The position numbers were made by a program, and so were the translations under genes. The notes under the pieces were generated by a model. That model had not been told where the DNA came from, ran no database searches, and saw only the letters and a program-made list of their open reading frames with translations. A stretch of 64,000 nucleotides of DNA from Erodium maritimum (taxonomy: Eukaryota > Streptophyta > Magnoliopsida > Geraniales > Geraniaceae), in assembly GCA_963921825.1 (NCBI GenBank), contig OY997596.1, forward strand, positions 2,051,001 to 2,115,000, written 5' to 3'. Each line of letters opens with the position of its first letter. Within the stretch, counting starts at the first letter, position 1. Shown here piece after piece: positions 54,201 to 64,000 of this stretch.

Positions 54201-54682
54201 TTTTCTAACAAAGGGTAGTTTAAAGTTCAGATTTTTTTTCGTAAGGTAATTTTATGTTTGTAGGCGATTCATTATTTTTCATTTTAAAAAATACATTTGC
54301 TTTTTAGAATGTTTTTACATTTCCGTCCATTTTAACAGAATTTTCCGTAAGTGTAAAGTTTTTCAAACAAAGGGTAGTTTAAAGTTTATATTTTTTTCGT
54401 TAGGTATTTATGTGAGGATTCATTAGTGTAGTTCAAGGATTCCCCCCATGATAACGAGTCATTGGTTGTTGTACTAACAGATGGTCATTGCCCGAGATTA
54501 AAGACTGTTTAGAGGAAGCCGGGTTCGAATCCGTTCATTTCTGGCTTCGGGAAATGCCAGACACGAACGAAAACAGGAGTACCGAGGGATTTGGTGTTGC
54601 CCGAGACTTGAAATACGAAGAGGTTGAAAGTTTTCAACAGCATGATGCTTGGAATGCTTATATAGTAGGTGTTGTTCATTGA
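48211..54682 (+). CDS. SAM-dependent methyltransferase, five exons, 376 aa
   Basis: Exons: 48211-48441, 51589-51695, 52197-52668, 53681-53799 and 54481-54682; GT-AG, 1131 nt, phases close. The N-terminal 60 residues are charged, with an acidic run (DREEDEEEEELEDEDDNG). The class I methyltransferase fold starts in exon 2: FQEDFCGTALLS is the motif I glycine loop and AIGLDFDLEALNWC the acidic strand-2 end that binds the cofactor ribose. DIVCAFNYSCCCLH is the strand-4 region and GGVFVMDLYGG strand 5. The C-terminus reads HDAWNAYIVGVVH. It matches plant proteins annotated only as SAM-dependent methyltransferase superfamily; substrate unknown. Intron 1 (3147 nt) holds a repeat array and an LTR element; introns 2 and 3 hold family A MITEs. 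Confidence 0.92.
49266..50624 (+). mobile_element. Short non-autonomous LTR retrotransposon (1359 bp) with 186-bp LTRs
   Basis: LTRs at 49266-49451 and 50439-50624 start TGTTAGAG, end TTTTACA, and differ at three positions. Target duplication gaaac is at 49261-49265 and 50625-50629. The primer-binding site TGGTATCAGAGCC (complementary to initiator tRNA-Met) follows the left LTR directly at 49452-49464. The polypurine tract gagggggag ends at 50438. No gag-pol frame exists. The size and LTR length are TRIM-like, though the interior is longer than in classic TRIMs. Copia-type machinery is the probable helper (inference). Confidence 0.95.
49562..50100 (+). repeat. Two minisatellite tracts inside the LTR element
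   Basis: First tract, 49562-49700: nine copies of a (c)actgttca(c/t) decamer-like motif spaced about 14-18 bp. Second tract, about 49812-50100: eight copies of a 30-40 bp unit built from tttcgcaccgtcgttatgcg plus acgtagttgcttgaag. Confidence 0.85.
51708..52135. mobile_element. Family A MITE in methyltransferase intron 2
   Basis: Left terminus degraded ('aaaagtatcacgaggtattc'), right end cttttttgcaatcatccc. It occupies nearly the whole 501-bp intron and starts 12 bp after the donor at 51696. Confidence 0.8.
52714..53511. mobile_element. Family D element interrupted by family A (53056-53452), methyltransferase intron 3
   Basis: Outer element from gggttagttgcatataatca to ggtagttatatgaaatttac. 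The inner family A copy starts gggataattgcaaaaaaata and ends aaattatccc. It sits at the same place in the outer element as the insertion in FtsZ2 intron 3; the right flank is tatttacta, the left flank tacttgtta has drifted. Confidence 0.75.
53870..54430. mobile_element. Probable foldback element in methyltransferase intron 4
   Basis: The block 'aacaaagggtagtttaaagt' occurs twice (about 54207 and 54368), and an inverted relative, 'actttagactacctttttgt', lies near 53894. Ends were not resolved. Confidence 0.5.
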
Positions 54683-55577
54683 GTTTGCATCTTGCTCTAA
54701 CTTGTTGAATTGATATGGATTTGAACAATGTTTGATGATCTCTCGACTGAGGAAAAGGAACTTCTTTTTCACTGTTTAATGGTTCTGTGTTTCTCTTGAA
54801 CTCATGGAGAAATAAATATTTGGTGGGAGAAGTTGCTTAGTTCTTAATTTGGTGTTAAGGGTGACAATGAGATTAGTGATTAATTGATTTAAAACATTGA
54901 CAATAACTCATTGCCAATAACTTGAAAATTACTTAAAACAATTTACGACCGACTATATTAAAATAGCGTGATCTTGTCCGAAAATCTGAAATCATCCAAA
55001 AGTATCGGTTAGCAAGGTCTCGTGTCTGGTTGATTTTGTGTCTCTGTTTCTCCATGCTTGTTAGGATTGTGAGTTGTTCGGTTTTTGTCTGGACAAAGGT
55101 TGTTGTATTTATCTGTCACCGACATTTACTCTTTTCCTTTCATGTCAGTGTCTTTGTCGACGAACTTTGGCCAATGGGGATATATCTGCTATAAGGAATT
55201 ATGCGGACCATTCAGGTTACTCTTACATGATCGTTCTTCCACCGACGAGGTATCAGGTTTGAGAAGACCTCCTCGAGCGATTGTAAATTAAGTAATCTGG
55301 ATTACTCGTCTGGAAATATTTCGAGATCATCATCGAGTTGACATTCAAGATGGCTGAGCAATTAGACAAGCATGGCAAGTGTACAATGTTTTTAGGCATG
55401 GTTGAGGTTCGTCAACCTCGGTCGTTGTTTCACGTCAACTCGAACTCGATCGGTTCTTGTTGTAGAATCAATATACCTCCCGTAACACACGATGTCGACT
55501 TTTTAATTGATTCCAACCGATCGATTCTTACGCACATTACGTGGATAATAGATGCTCTTATGAGTTTAATAAAATAA
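54683..55577. other. Intergenic, nothing recognised
   Basis: Contains the presumed 3' UTR of the methyltransferase gene, then AT-rich DNA. Short frames at 55074-55577 match nothing I know. Confidence 0.35.
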
Positions 55578-55590
55578 AAATCAAAATTAA

Positions 55591-58500
55591 ATTTTTTTTT
55601 AGAGAAATGATATTGTATTAATTTTCGGCAACAATGATATGTTGAAGAGGTTCGGGGACATGACCCCCTTGCCAATTCCAGACAGGATTAGAACAAGCCG
55701 CCCTGGCAAGCCAGTGAGCTGTTTTGTTCGCTGTCCGCTTTACAAATTCGAGCTGCACGCACTCGAGTTTAGATAAAAGGGAAAAACAATCTGTAACGAT
55801 CGTCCTCAGAGGTGAAGGCAGCCCCCACCTCTTTTGATCATATCCACTATGACCTTACAATCACTTTGAACCACCGCCCTTAGGAGCGGGTATTGTTGAA
55901 GCCACATCAGCGCCTCCCGAATCGCAAACGCTTCCACTAGCCCCGGGTTCTGGGCCCCGTGGAACGAAGTAGACCGAGCTCCCCTGAGATGCCCCCTGTC
56001 ATCTCTACATATCCAACCTGTTCCCACTTTGTCTGCTACTGCGAACAGAGCCCCGTCGGTGTTGATTGCCCAAGAACCCCGACTAGGACGTTCCCATACC
56101 TCCACTCCCCGAGCCTGAGTTTGTCTCGGGCTAGCCTGGGCCTGTAGCTTCCTTCTCCGTGCTTCCAGCCATCCTAGTTGAAGGTGGAAAGCTGTTTGGA
56201 AAATTCCGGCCGCTGGTTGTGCTATACTCTCCCAAACTACCTTGTTCCGTGCCTTCCACACCTCCCATAATAGACATCCAATCAGACCTCCCTTCGCCGA
56301 AGGGTTGAGGCTAAGCATTTGTAGCAACCACTCTGTTATCGTCTGGGTCCCCTGAGGTAGAAGCATGCCCGATTTCGTCCAACATTCAGCTGCCACTGGA
56401 CAGTTGACCAGCAGATGAAAAGTCGACTCCTCTACTCCCAGACATACCGGACATGTTGCCGCCATTTCCACATGTCTACGTCTTAGGTTCTCCGCCACCG
56501 GTAGACAGCCCGAGCACGTACGCCATAAAAATGATTTGATCTTTGGCATCACTTCTAGCTTCCAGATTGCCGGCCAGATTTCTGGATGTGCCTGGACAGA
56601 GATCTGGTCCTGTTGGCTCCTGTCGTACGCCGATTTCACCGTGTATTGGCCCAAGTAGTCCCCCGCCCAGTACCAGGAGTCCCTGGCAGCCGTTCGACTA
56701 ATCGGAACCGCCAATATCGCTTGTTGATCCTCCCCTCCAACTAGGGACCGGATCTTCCCCTCATCCCAGGTCCTCCCTTGTGGAGTCATCAATTCCGACA
56801 CTAACATTCCCTCAAGCCCAGGTCCTACCGACTGCACCCTCGCTTCCACTCCTGTCAACCAGGGATGTCCCAATACTGAAATTTCCGTACCTGGCCCGAC
56901 AGACCTTCGCGCCCCGCTACGAATCAGCTCCTGTACCGATAATAAGCTCTGAAATATAGCTTTGATTTTGTTTACGAACTGCCTCCAGAACCGAAGTCCC
57001 CGGGTAATACTTAGCCCTGAAGACTTCAGCCACTAAACTCGATTCCTCCGTGACTAATTTCCACAACTGCTTCCCTAATAGGGCCGAGTTGAAATCGTAT
57101 AGATTCTTAAAACCCATACCCCTTCCTCCTTCGGTCGTGACATATTTGCCCAGGACTGCCAGATCACTCCTTTTCCGTCCGGGCCCGCCGATTTCCACCA
57201 GAACCTAGCGAGAGCCACATTCATCTTCTCCAGCATCCCCTTTGGGATCCGCATTACACTCATCGTATAAGTGGGGATTGCTTGTAGCACTGATTTGGCG
57301 AGCACTTCTTTACCTGCCCCATTGAGCAGTTTACTATCCCACCTCCTGATCCTCCGAAGGACCTTATCCATAACATACTGCAGACTCTGCTTCCGGCTCC
57401 GACCCATCATGTTCGGTATACCTAAGTAGGTGGATGGGGTATCGACCTCAGGTATCCCCAATATATGCACACCGCTCAGACGTCGATGCTCCAGAGTATT
57501 ATGACTGAAGAAGAGGGACGACTTAGCCTGATTCACCACCTGCCCCGAAGCCTCCTCAAACATTCCCAAGTAGTTTCGCACTTTCGTCATCTCTTCCGGG
57601 ACCGCTTTGCAGTACACATAACAGTCATCCGCAAAGAACAGGTGGGTCAGCGCCGGGGCTCCATTAGCTATCCTGACGCCATGGATATCTCCCGTACCCT
57701 CTGCTCCCTGTAGTAACCGAGAGAATCCCTTCATACAGAAGAGGAACAAATATGGGGAGAATGGGTCCCCCTGCCTTATCCCCATTTCAGGCTGAACAAA
57801 CCCCGCTTGCTGACCCCCCGCCACAATGTTGTACGTAACCGAGTATGTGCACCGACGGACCAGAGATATCCACTCCTCGCTCAAACCAAAACCTCTCATA
57901 ATGTCCCATAAGAAGCCCCACTCCACCCTATCATAGGCTTTGCTCATATCCAGCTTCAGCGCCACCCAGCCATCTTTACCTTGTCTCTTATTCCTTAGAT
58001 GGTGCAATGTCTCATACGACAAGATAATATTGTCCTGTATAGATCTGTCCGGGACGAACGCACCCTGGGTATAAGAAATAAGGCCCCCCAACAAGCCCTT
58101 AAGTCTATTTGCAGCCACTTTGGACACCACCTTGAACACCACATTACACAATGCTATAGGTCGGAGGTCTTTGAGCGACAGTGGGCACTCCACTTTCGGA
58201 ATCAAAACCAGCGTAGTCTTATTCAACTCCCGTGGGATGTCCTGCCCTGCGAAGATCCATCTCACCCACCTAGTGACATCCTCCCCGACTGTCCCCCAGT
58301 ACTTTTGGTAGAAGAAAGGGTTGAGATCGTCCGCCCTGGCGATTTATTCGGGCCCATGGAGAAAGTCTCGTCCCGTACCTCTTCCGACGTTACCTCCCCC
58401 ATTAGCGCCCTGTTATGCTCCTCCGTAACCTGCTGACGGAATCTCGGGAAGTTTACTCCGTCCCCCCTCGTCCTCCGAGATAAGACCTTATAGAAATCCA

Positions 58501-60243
58501 GGATATGGTCCCCCAATCCGGAGTCCCAGGTCAGAACGTTACCATCCTCATCCCGTAACTCAGATACCTTGTTTATGTTTTTCCGCTGCGACGCTGAGGC
58601 TTGGAAAAACTTGGTGTTCTGATCACTATCCGTGAGCCAATGCTGCTTGGCCCGCTGCCTCCAAAACTCCCCCTTTTGCTCCAGGGCTTTGACGTATAAC
58701 TTCTGCAAAGCTCTCCGACGCCGAATACTCGGTCGGTCCTCCTTACCGTTCAGCCACAACATGTCCTTCTCATAACGTGTAGTCTTCCGGGCAAGTGCAT
58801 TATACACCTCCTTACCCCATGTATCTAATGCCGAGCTTGTCTCCTGAATCTTGCACCCGACCTCACGGTCCCCCGGTACACCCCAGCTAGACTGAATCAA
58901 CAAACCACACTCCGGATCCTCCGCCCAGATATTCTCAAACCGGAATTGCCGCGACCCCACAGGATCCACTCGTTTCTCTGAGTCTATCAGGATGGGTAAG
59001 TGATCCGATGTCGAAATACCCAAATTGGCTAGATGAGCCTCCGGCCACATCGACCGCAGTTCCCGAGACATCAGAGCCCTATCCAGCTGGACTGCCATTC
59101 GTGTCTCTGGTTCGCTTCCACTATGCCACGTGAAGCCGTACCTTTGAATCGGGACGTTGTAGACCCCTACGTCCCTCATTGCAGTCCGGAAGCCCGAAAT
59201 CAGCCGTTCCGGATACCGCCGGCCTCCCCGTTTCTCCTTATTACGTAGGATGCCGTTGAAGTGCCCATCAAGAGCCATTTCCTCGCAGCTCCTGTCCTCG
59301 CACCAAGGGATCGAATCATATCCCACGTCTGCCACCGAAGTTCTCTGTTTGCCTCCCCGTACACGCCTGTGAAGCGGAAGCTATCTCCGTTCGGCCCTTC
59401 GATTTCCACATCGATAAACCGCTCCTCACTGGGGTACGGCGCAACCTTCATCTCCGAGGTCCATAGCAGTATCAGACACCCCTTTTGCCCCACCGCCGAC
59501 ACTTCACAACCACCCGGGAAGCCCGTCTTCAGCTTCAGGATATCTACTTCCCCCTTCCGAGCCACCGTCTCGCTAAGAAAGATCGCTTGCGGCTTCCTGC
59601 GACGTATCACTCCCTTCAGATACTCCACCGTCGCTATCTTGCCCAAGCCCCTACAGTTCCAAGATAGGAACTTCATCCCCAATTCCTGCGTTGCTCGAAA
59701 CCGGTCCGATGAGTACCTCCTCTCCCAGTCCCGTCCTAGCCCCCGTACCAGAAGTACAGCACTCACGATACTACTCCCCTTCAAGCACCGCCACTGCCCG
59801 CTTGACCCCTACCTCGCCGGCACACACAAATCCCGCGACCAAACTGATCCTCCTACCGGTCCAGCAGCCCCGACGTCGTCAGATCCGAGGTCCGTCACAC
59901 CAGCTATGGCGCCCGATACCCCCCGTCACCACTACCACCAACCACGCCGGCGTCGGAACACCAACCGTGGGGCAACTCGCGCGAAGTAAATCTCGCTTCC
60001 GGTCGGGAACAAAACCGATTCCCCACTCCAGTAATCACAGAAAAACCAGAAAAAACGTGAAAGGAGATTAGACCCGTACCTTTCTCGGAGCGTCCCCGCT
60101 TCCGTACTCCAGCCGAAGGCTCCCGCCGTCGCCGTTCCCTAGCACGCGCCGCTGCTCAACCCAAACTCCTCGATCGCCTCTCTAGGGCCGGCCATGGTCA
60201 ATTGGTATAGGTCGAAGAGATCAAAGTTTCACGTTAGGTGATT
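55591..60243 (-). mobile_element. L1-type LINE, nearly complete ORF2, 13-bp target duplication
   Basis: Poly(A) of the minus strand is the T9 run at 55592-55600. Exact 13-bp flanks aaatcaaaattaa lie at 55578-55590 and 60244-60256, so the insertion limits are certain. The 5' about 450 bp upstream of ORF2 have no recognisable ORF1 domain, so the copy is probably truncated within ORF1. It is GC-rich relative to its AT-rich target. Confidence 0.92.
55806..59784 (-). pseudogene. LINE ORF2: endonuclease, reverse transcriptase, RNase H, broken frame
   Basis: Endonuclease from about 59680 (MKFLSWNCRGLGK, catalytic-site FLSET) to about 58980 (STSDHLPIL). RT at 58265-57075 with LVLIPKV, RPIALCNVVFK, AFVPDRSIQDN, GIRQGDPFSPYLF and the catalytic FADDCYVY. 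A zinc-binding-like segment (CPVCLGVEESTFHLLVNCPV) follows at 56480-56400. RNase H at 56100-55806 has INTDGA, VEAFAIREAL and VQSDCK. Frame breaks: one near 59270 inside the conserved GDFN, one near 58340 after GPNKSPG, and at least two between 57130 and 56870. It cannot encode an active protein. Confidence 0.88.
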
Positions 60244-60256
60244 AAATCAAAATTAA

Positions 60257-60520
60257 TCAAACACACTGTAATTTTATTGGATACTTGTACTTCCAAGGTG
60301 AGTATTAGGATCAAAAAGATTCCAAAGCTGACCCCATAAATGATGTGGTTGAAATATAGGTCAATAAACACTTATAATATTCCTCTGCCCCACCACAGCA
60401 CCACTAGACATGTGTGTACATGATTTTATGTGATTTTTCTAATATATTGTTTTTATTTTATAATGGGGTTTTATATATTCATAAATAATTGTTCTCACAA
60501 AACCACCGTCAACGGCAAGG
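60257..60520. other. Short intergenic spacer between LINE and MITE
   Basis: AT-rich, nothing recognised before the MITE target site at 60521. Confidence 0.4.
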
Positions 60521-60528
60521 ATCACAAC

Positions 60529-61095
60529 TGAGGGTGGGCATCGGATGGTTAACCACCCAATGAAACCCTTTACGAACTTAATCTGATATTATCGATTTGA
60601 TATATCTTGGAATCAATCCTAACTTAAAAACCGATTTTTCACAGTTAAACCAACCAGTTCACTGACCGGTTGGTTAGTGGTTTTAACCAACCAACCACTT
60701 TACGATGTAAGTACAAATTTAGATGCCTATAACCATACACATATTTCTATTTTAAACCGAAACATATTACTACATTCTCCAAAACAAAAGAAAAATTATA
60801 TATAAGTCATCGCGTTCTATGTTAGCAATTCGTGTGACACAGAAGAGTGCTCATGGGTCATTCATCTATATCAGATCAATGACTATTATGAAGCCACATG
60901 TAATGATGAACGGTACCAGTTTGGTTGGTTAACCGATGGTTTGGCGTTTCAAGAACCGACAACCAACTGTTAACTTTTCGGTTCGATCGTCAAGAACCAG
61001 CGACCAACCGTTAACTTTCTGGTCTCGGATTTTCCGGTGCGGTTTCCGGTTGGTGATGGTTGGTTTTAACGGTTTCGGTTTTTTGCCCACCCCTA
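60529..61095 (-). mobile_element. hAT-type non-autonomous MITE, copy 2 (567 bp), inverted
   Basis: Termini TGAGGGTGGGCA and TGCCCACCCCTA are flanked by an exact 8-bp duplication atcacaac (60521-60528 and 61096-61103). Relative to the copy at 12467 it is in reverse orientation: its right end reads TAGGGGTGGGCA on the minus strand. The interior aligns along its length, including the segment around gtgtgacacagaagagtgctc. Confidence 0.9.
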
Positions 61096-61103
61096 ATCAC
61101 AAC

Positions 61104-62534
61104 CCAAATGCATAATTTTATTGGATGTAATGGTAAAAAGTACAATAAGGCATTCAATTTTTATAGCTCATCTATTTTATATAAAAAAAAAATTGTTAAA
61201 AAATGTTCTGAATTTAAAATTTTATTCCATCTTGAATAAATTAGTTTTCAAATAACGATTGAAGAATAAAAATCTGAACTTTTATGTTCTTAAACTTCAT
61301 AATTACTTAACACTAGAAAAAGAGAGAAAATTGGATTTATTATTTTTAAAATTTAAATTGTAAGAGTATCTCATGATGTTTCTTGTAATTACCCATAATT
61401 TTATTAACCCGTCCTATATTTGATATAACTGGGGTGGAATGTCTGAAGAACAAGAACAAGCACGTATCTTAACAAAGATGGTGTTTGAGATGACCGAACC
61501 ACAAGACCCAAACCCGAAACATTCGGAGGGTCTCAAGTTGGACGAGACTTCGTTGGTCAGACGAGGGTTAGTAAAACCCACCCCACCCGCGATGAGAGGC
61601 TTAGCGGTTAGTGGAGGGTCGCAAATACTTCCTTTTATTGGTTCAGTGGTAGTATCGGTTTCATTAAGTACCGACGGAGTTGTCCACTACCAAGTCGAAA
61701 ATAAAATAAAATGTTAAGCGTGATAAATAGTTATACTTATTTAATTGAGACATATAGTTTATCACGTTTTGTTGCAAGTGGATCTCCCGAATCCTCTGTA
61801 CAGATTTCACTTGCAATGATTAATAATTAATTAGTCAATTAACTATTCCTTAATTATACAGTAAGCTGTCCGTGTGCAGGTTGATTAGTTTCCATCAATA
61901 CCTACTGTTGATGAAGCTTTTAAATTAAAGATCAGTTAAATTGAACCCTTCAATGCCCTCATTATACTTCGGGAATTTATTAATCACATATGTTAATCCT
62001 CTATTTTAATAGTGAAAAAATATATGCAGCCGCTCCTTAGGGTTTTGCCTGTGCCTTCAGTGTAGGTGACTAATCTCTCTCAGGATCGTTACCGTTTTTC
62101 CCGGCCCCGTTCCGGTCACTCTCCTCCGTCTCAATAGCGTCGTTCTCACTTAGCTCCGCCACCACAATAACCATTTTTCTAGTGGTTGCCTCCCCTGCTC
62201 CGCCTTTGCATTACGTTCCCCAGGACCCCCACCATCAAATAGCCCACCGTCGCCATTGTCTCGCTCCTCCCCATCGTTGAGCCCACAACCGTTCCCCATA
62301 CGTGAGCAGCCCCCGCTACCTCTGTAGTCGTCATTGAAGCAGTCTTCGATGTCCCCACCTCCTTGGCCTCCACCGATGCATGCGAAAGGCGTACAAATTT
62401 GCACCCCCGTTTTCAGTACCTCCTACAGATTGATCTGGCACTGGATCACACTGTATGGGATGATCCCTCCTGAGCAACCCTCACCATCTTTGGAGTCGTT
62501 ATTGGCGCGTCCATCTCCCTGGCCTCCACCGACG
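61104..62534. other. Unassigned; one 92-codon open frame
   Basis: A plus-strand frame at 61439-61717 starts ATG TCT GAA GAA and is polar, but I know no relative and see no promoter or splice context. From 62030 the sequence becomes GC-richer, with Ser/Pro-rich and Gly-rich shadow frames, probably part of the following retroelement remnant. Confidence 0.3.
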
Positions 62535-63242
62535 CTACCTCCTCGACCCCTCTCTCGATTCTGAACAAGTAATAAGACGCACCATGTTTTTAAAAGAAGG
62601 AAACTTTAAATCCATAATCCCTTCTACCTCGATCTCTTTCCGAATCGCTTCCAAGCTACGAGAAGAACGGGCTACAACTAAACACCCTAACAAAGCCATA
62701 GTGCAACGTTCAGGAACAGTCGAACATGTAAAACGCAAAGGATTCTTCTGGGGACATGCAACTGCATCAAACACATGCCTCAATTTCTTCTTCCAAACCT
62801 TACTAGAATAGATACTAGTCTTGCCTCTCTCCCAAGCCCGATCAACCAATAGCACATACCCCTGAACCGAGCTACCGTGGAGATTAGAGATCATGACATT
62901 AGCATCGACATCACGCACCCCAAAAAACCAGAAGTAGTTATCTCCACGGTTAAGCTTTCGAATTGCATACGCCTTAAACACCTTTCCTTCCCGATTGAAA
63001 AGGTTGAAAACCAATCATCTGTTGATTGGTAAGGCAAATGACAAACAAAAAAGCTTCACCGGCTCAAAATTCTCCTTAGTTCGATTGGTATAGGCCTTAG
63101 GATTGAGTCCTTCTAAACCAGGTGGGGGACCGAACGAAGAAGAAGAAGTTTCCTTTAAAGACCTCAACCATCTGATTGCAAAATCAACACCGAAAAGGTA
63201 GTAGGTTACCTCGAGCAAGCCGATCGGACAAGAACAACCCAC
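62535..63242 (-). pseudogene. LINE ORF1 with RRM domain, single in-frame stop
   Basis: One minus-strand reading frame runs from 63242 to 62535, broken only by a TGA at 63015-63017. An RRM is visible: an RNP2-like strand (KLFCLSFALP), then FNLFNREGKVFKAYAI, an RNP1-like strand (YFWFFGVRD) and NLHGSSVQGYVLLVDRA. This architecture (RRM followed by a basic region) is typical of the second class of plant L1 ORF1 proteins. A cellular RRM gene is less likely, given the basic tail and the lack of introns. Confidence 0.6.
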
Positions 63243-64000
63243 ACCACAAGCTGACCCGAGCTCACCTCATAATCCAAATCGCACACCTTAAACGAGGAAC
63301 TCCTGTAAACAGAGTGATCACAGAAACCAAAAACTCACCTGTAAAAAAACTGGGAAAGAAACTTTTGTTCCAGAGACGATGAGCTTCAAACAACTGAGAA
63401 CTCGGGTGCTCTGTTTCAGAGAGGATGATCTTCAATCAACTGAGAACTCACGCTGAATATTCGGCATGCTCCAACGTCGAATGAGATAGGCGACCGTAGA
63501 GAGGGGAACCAACACAATGCAGAGCACTCACTGGTTGCGAAACGGCAGCGAGAAAACCGCAAACCCACATAGACGCGTTTCAAGCCTGGCACGATGGTCG
63601 TTTCAGAGTTGCTGGTCCTCAATCCACGGTGGCAGCAATGAACCAGAGGAGGACACCCGAGACAGAACGTGAACGCGCGCTCTCCTGACGCTCTCACTTG
63701 ATCCCATAAATGGAAACAAACACGTCAAACGCGATCAGTAGCCGATATTGCTCAGGCAAACATTATAGTTTGTATATATAAAGATCCTTCGTTTTTTCCT
63801 TTGGTTTGTTCCATTCTTTTGTTTGATACCTCTTTTTTAGTTAACCGATCATTGGTAGATTGAACTTATTTTGTTTCGTTAACGATCATTTTCACTGCTA
63901 AATAAATATTCATGGAGTTGTTAAAGTGTTCAACAATCAAGAAAAGTTGTCTCCCTTTTAAATGAGAAATGTTTTTTTTTGTGAAAAATAAATTTGAATC
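63243..64000. other. Unassigned, possibly 5' region of the RRM-type element
   Basis: A minus-strand frame at 63416-63697 is open, with no known domain. From 63700 the sequence is AT-rich to the window end. Confidence 0.25.

Noticed and set aside
54520..54535. GGTTCGAATCC, a tRNA T-loop/B-box consensus
   Set aside because: It lies in frame within methyltransferase exon 5 (EAGFES), and no acceptor or anticodon arm can be built around it.
59261..59989. 242-codon plus-strand open frame
   Set aside because: Antisense shadow of the LINE endonuclease region; proline/arginine-rich composition is explained by the complementary codons.
61439..61717. 92-codon frame starting ATG TCT GAA GAA
   Set aside because: No recognised family and surrounded by repeats; kept only as unassigned sequence.

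Overview
The window is nuclear DNA from a flowering plant, probably a eudicot. It carries six intron-bearing or plant-specific genes, including the plastid-division gene FtsZ2 and a cryptochrome inhibitor (BIC). It also has plant-style introns, telo-box and TGGGCY promoter motifs, L1-type LINEs with DUF4283 or RRM ORF1s, a tRNA-Met-primed LTR element and many foldback MITEs. I cannot name the species.

Layout. 1.2-3.6 kb (-): RPL10A (uL1), 5 coding exons, with a promoter to about 4.07 kb. 5-11 kb: decayed LINE ORF1 and other retroelement debris. 11.25-11.65 kb (-): a BIC gene whose promoter is a tandem GA-rich array. 12.47-13.03 kb: a hAT-type MITE. 14.16-19.39 kb (-): plastid FtsZ2, 7 coding exons, 467 aa. 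22.77-31.65 kb (-): a 14-exon gene for an uncharacterised plant 'SRRM2-like' protein, 1057 aa. 34.94-40.62 kb (-): VPS4/SKD1, 8 exons, 434 aa. 41.1-48.1 kb: LINE and Ty3/Gypsy remnants. 48.21-54.68 kb (+): a SAM-dependent methyltransferase, 5 exons, 376 aa, whose 3.1-kb first intron holds a 1.36-kb LTR element (186-bp LTRs) inside a degenerate repeat array. 55.59-60.24 kb (-): a nearly intact but frame-broken L1 ORF2 (endonuclease, RT, RNase H) with a 13-bp target duplication. 60.53-61.10 kb: a second copy of the hAT MITE, inverted. 62.5-63.2 kb (-): an RRM-type LINE ORF1 remnant.

All exon models were assembled by hand from splice sites, reading-frame phase and remembered family sequence. In every model the phases close and the total length is a multiple of three. 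The genes have unrelated housekeeping or regulatory roles (translation, cryptochrome inhibition, plastid division, ESCRT disassembly, methylation) and form no pathway; they are simply neighbours. The most distinctive features of the window are its small elements. One foldback family (A, about 400 bp) has twelve recognisable copies, all in introns, with one in each of five consecutive FtsZ2 introns. Several families make 9-bp target duplications. The BIC promoter array repeats an ACGT-core motif expected to bind HY5-type bZIP proteins.
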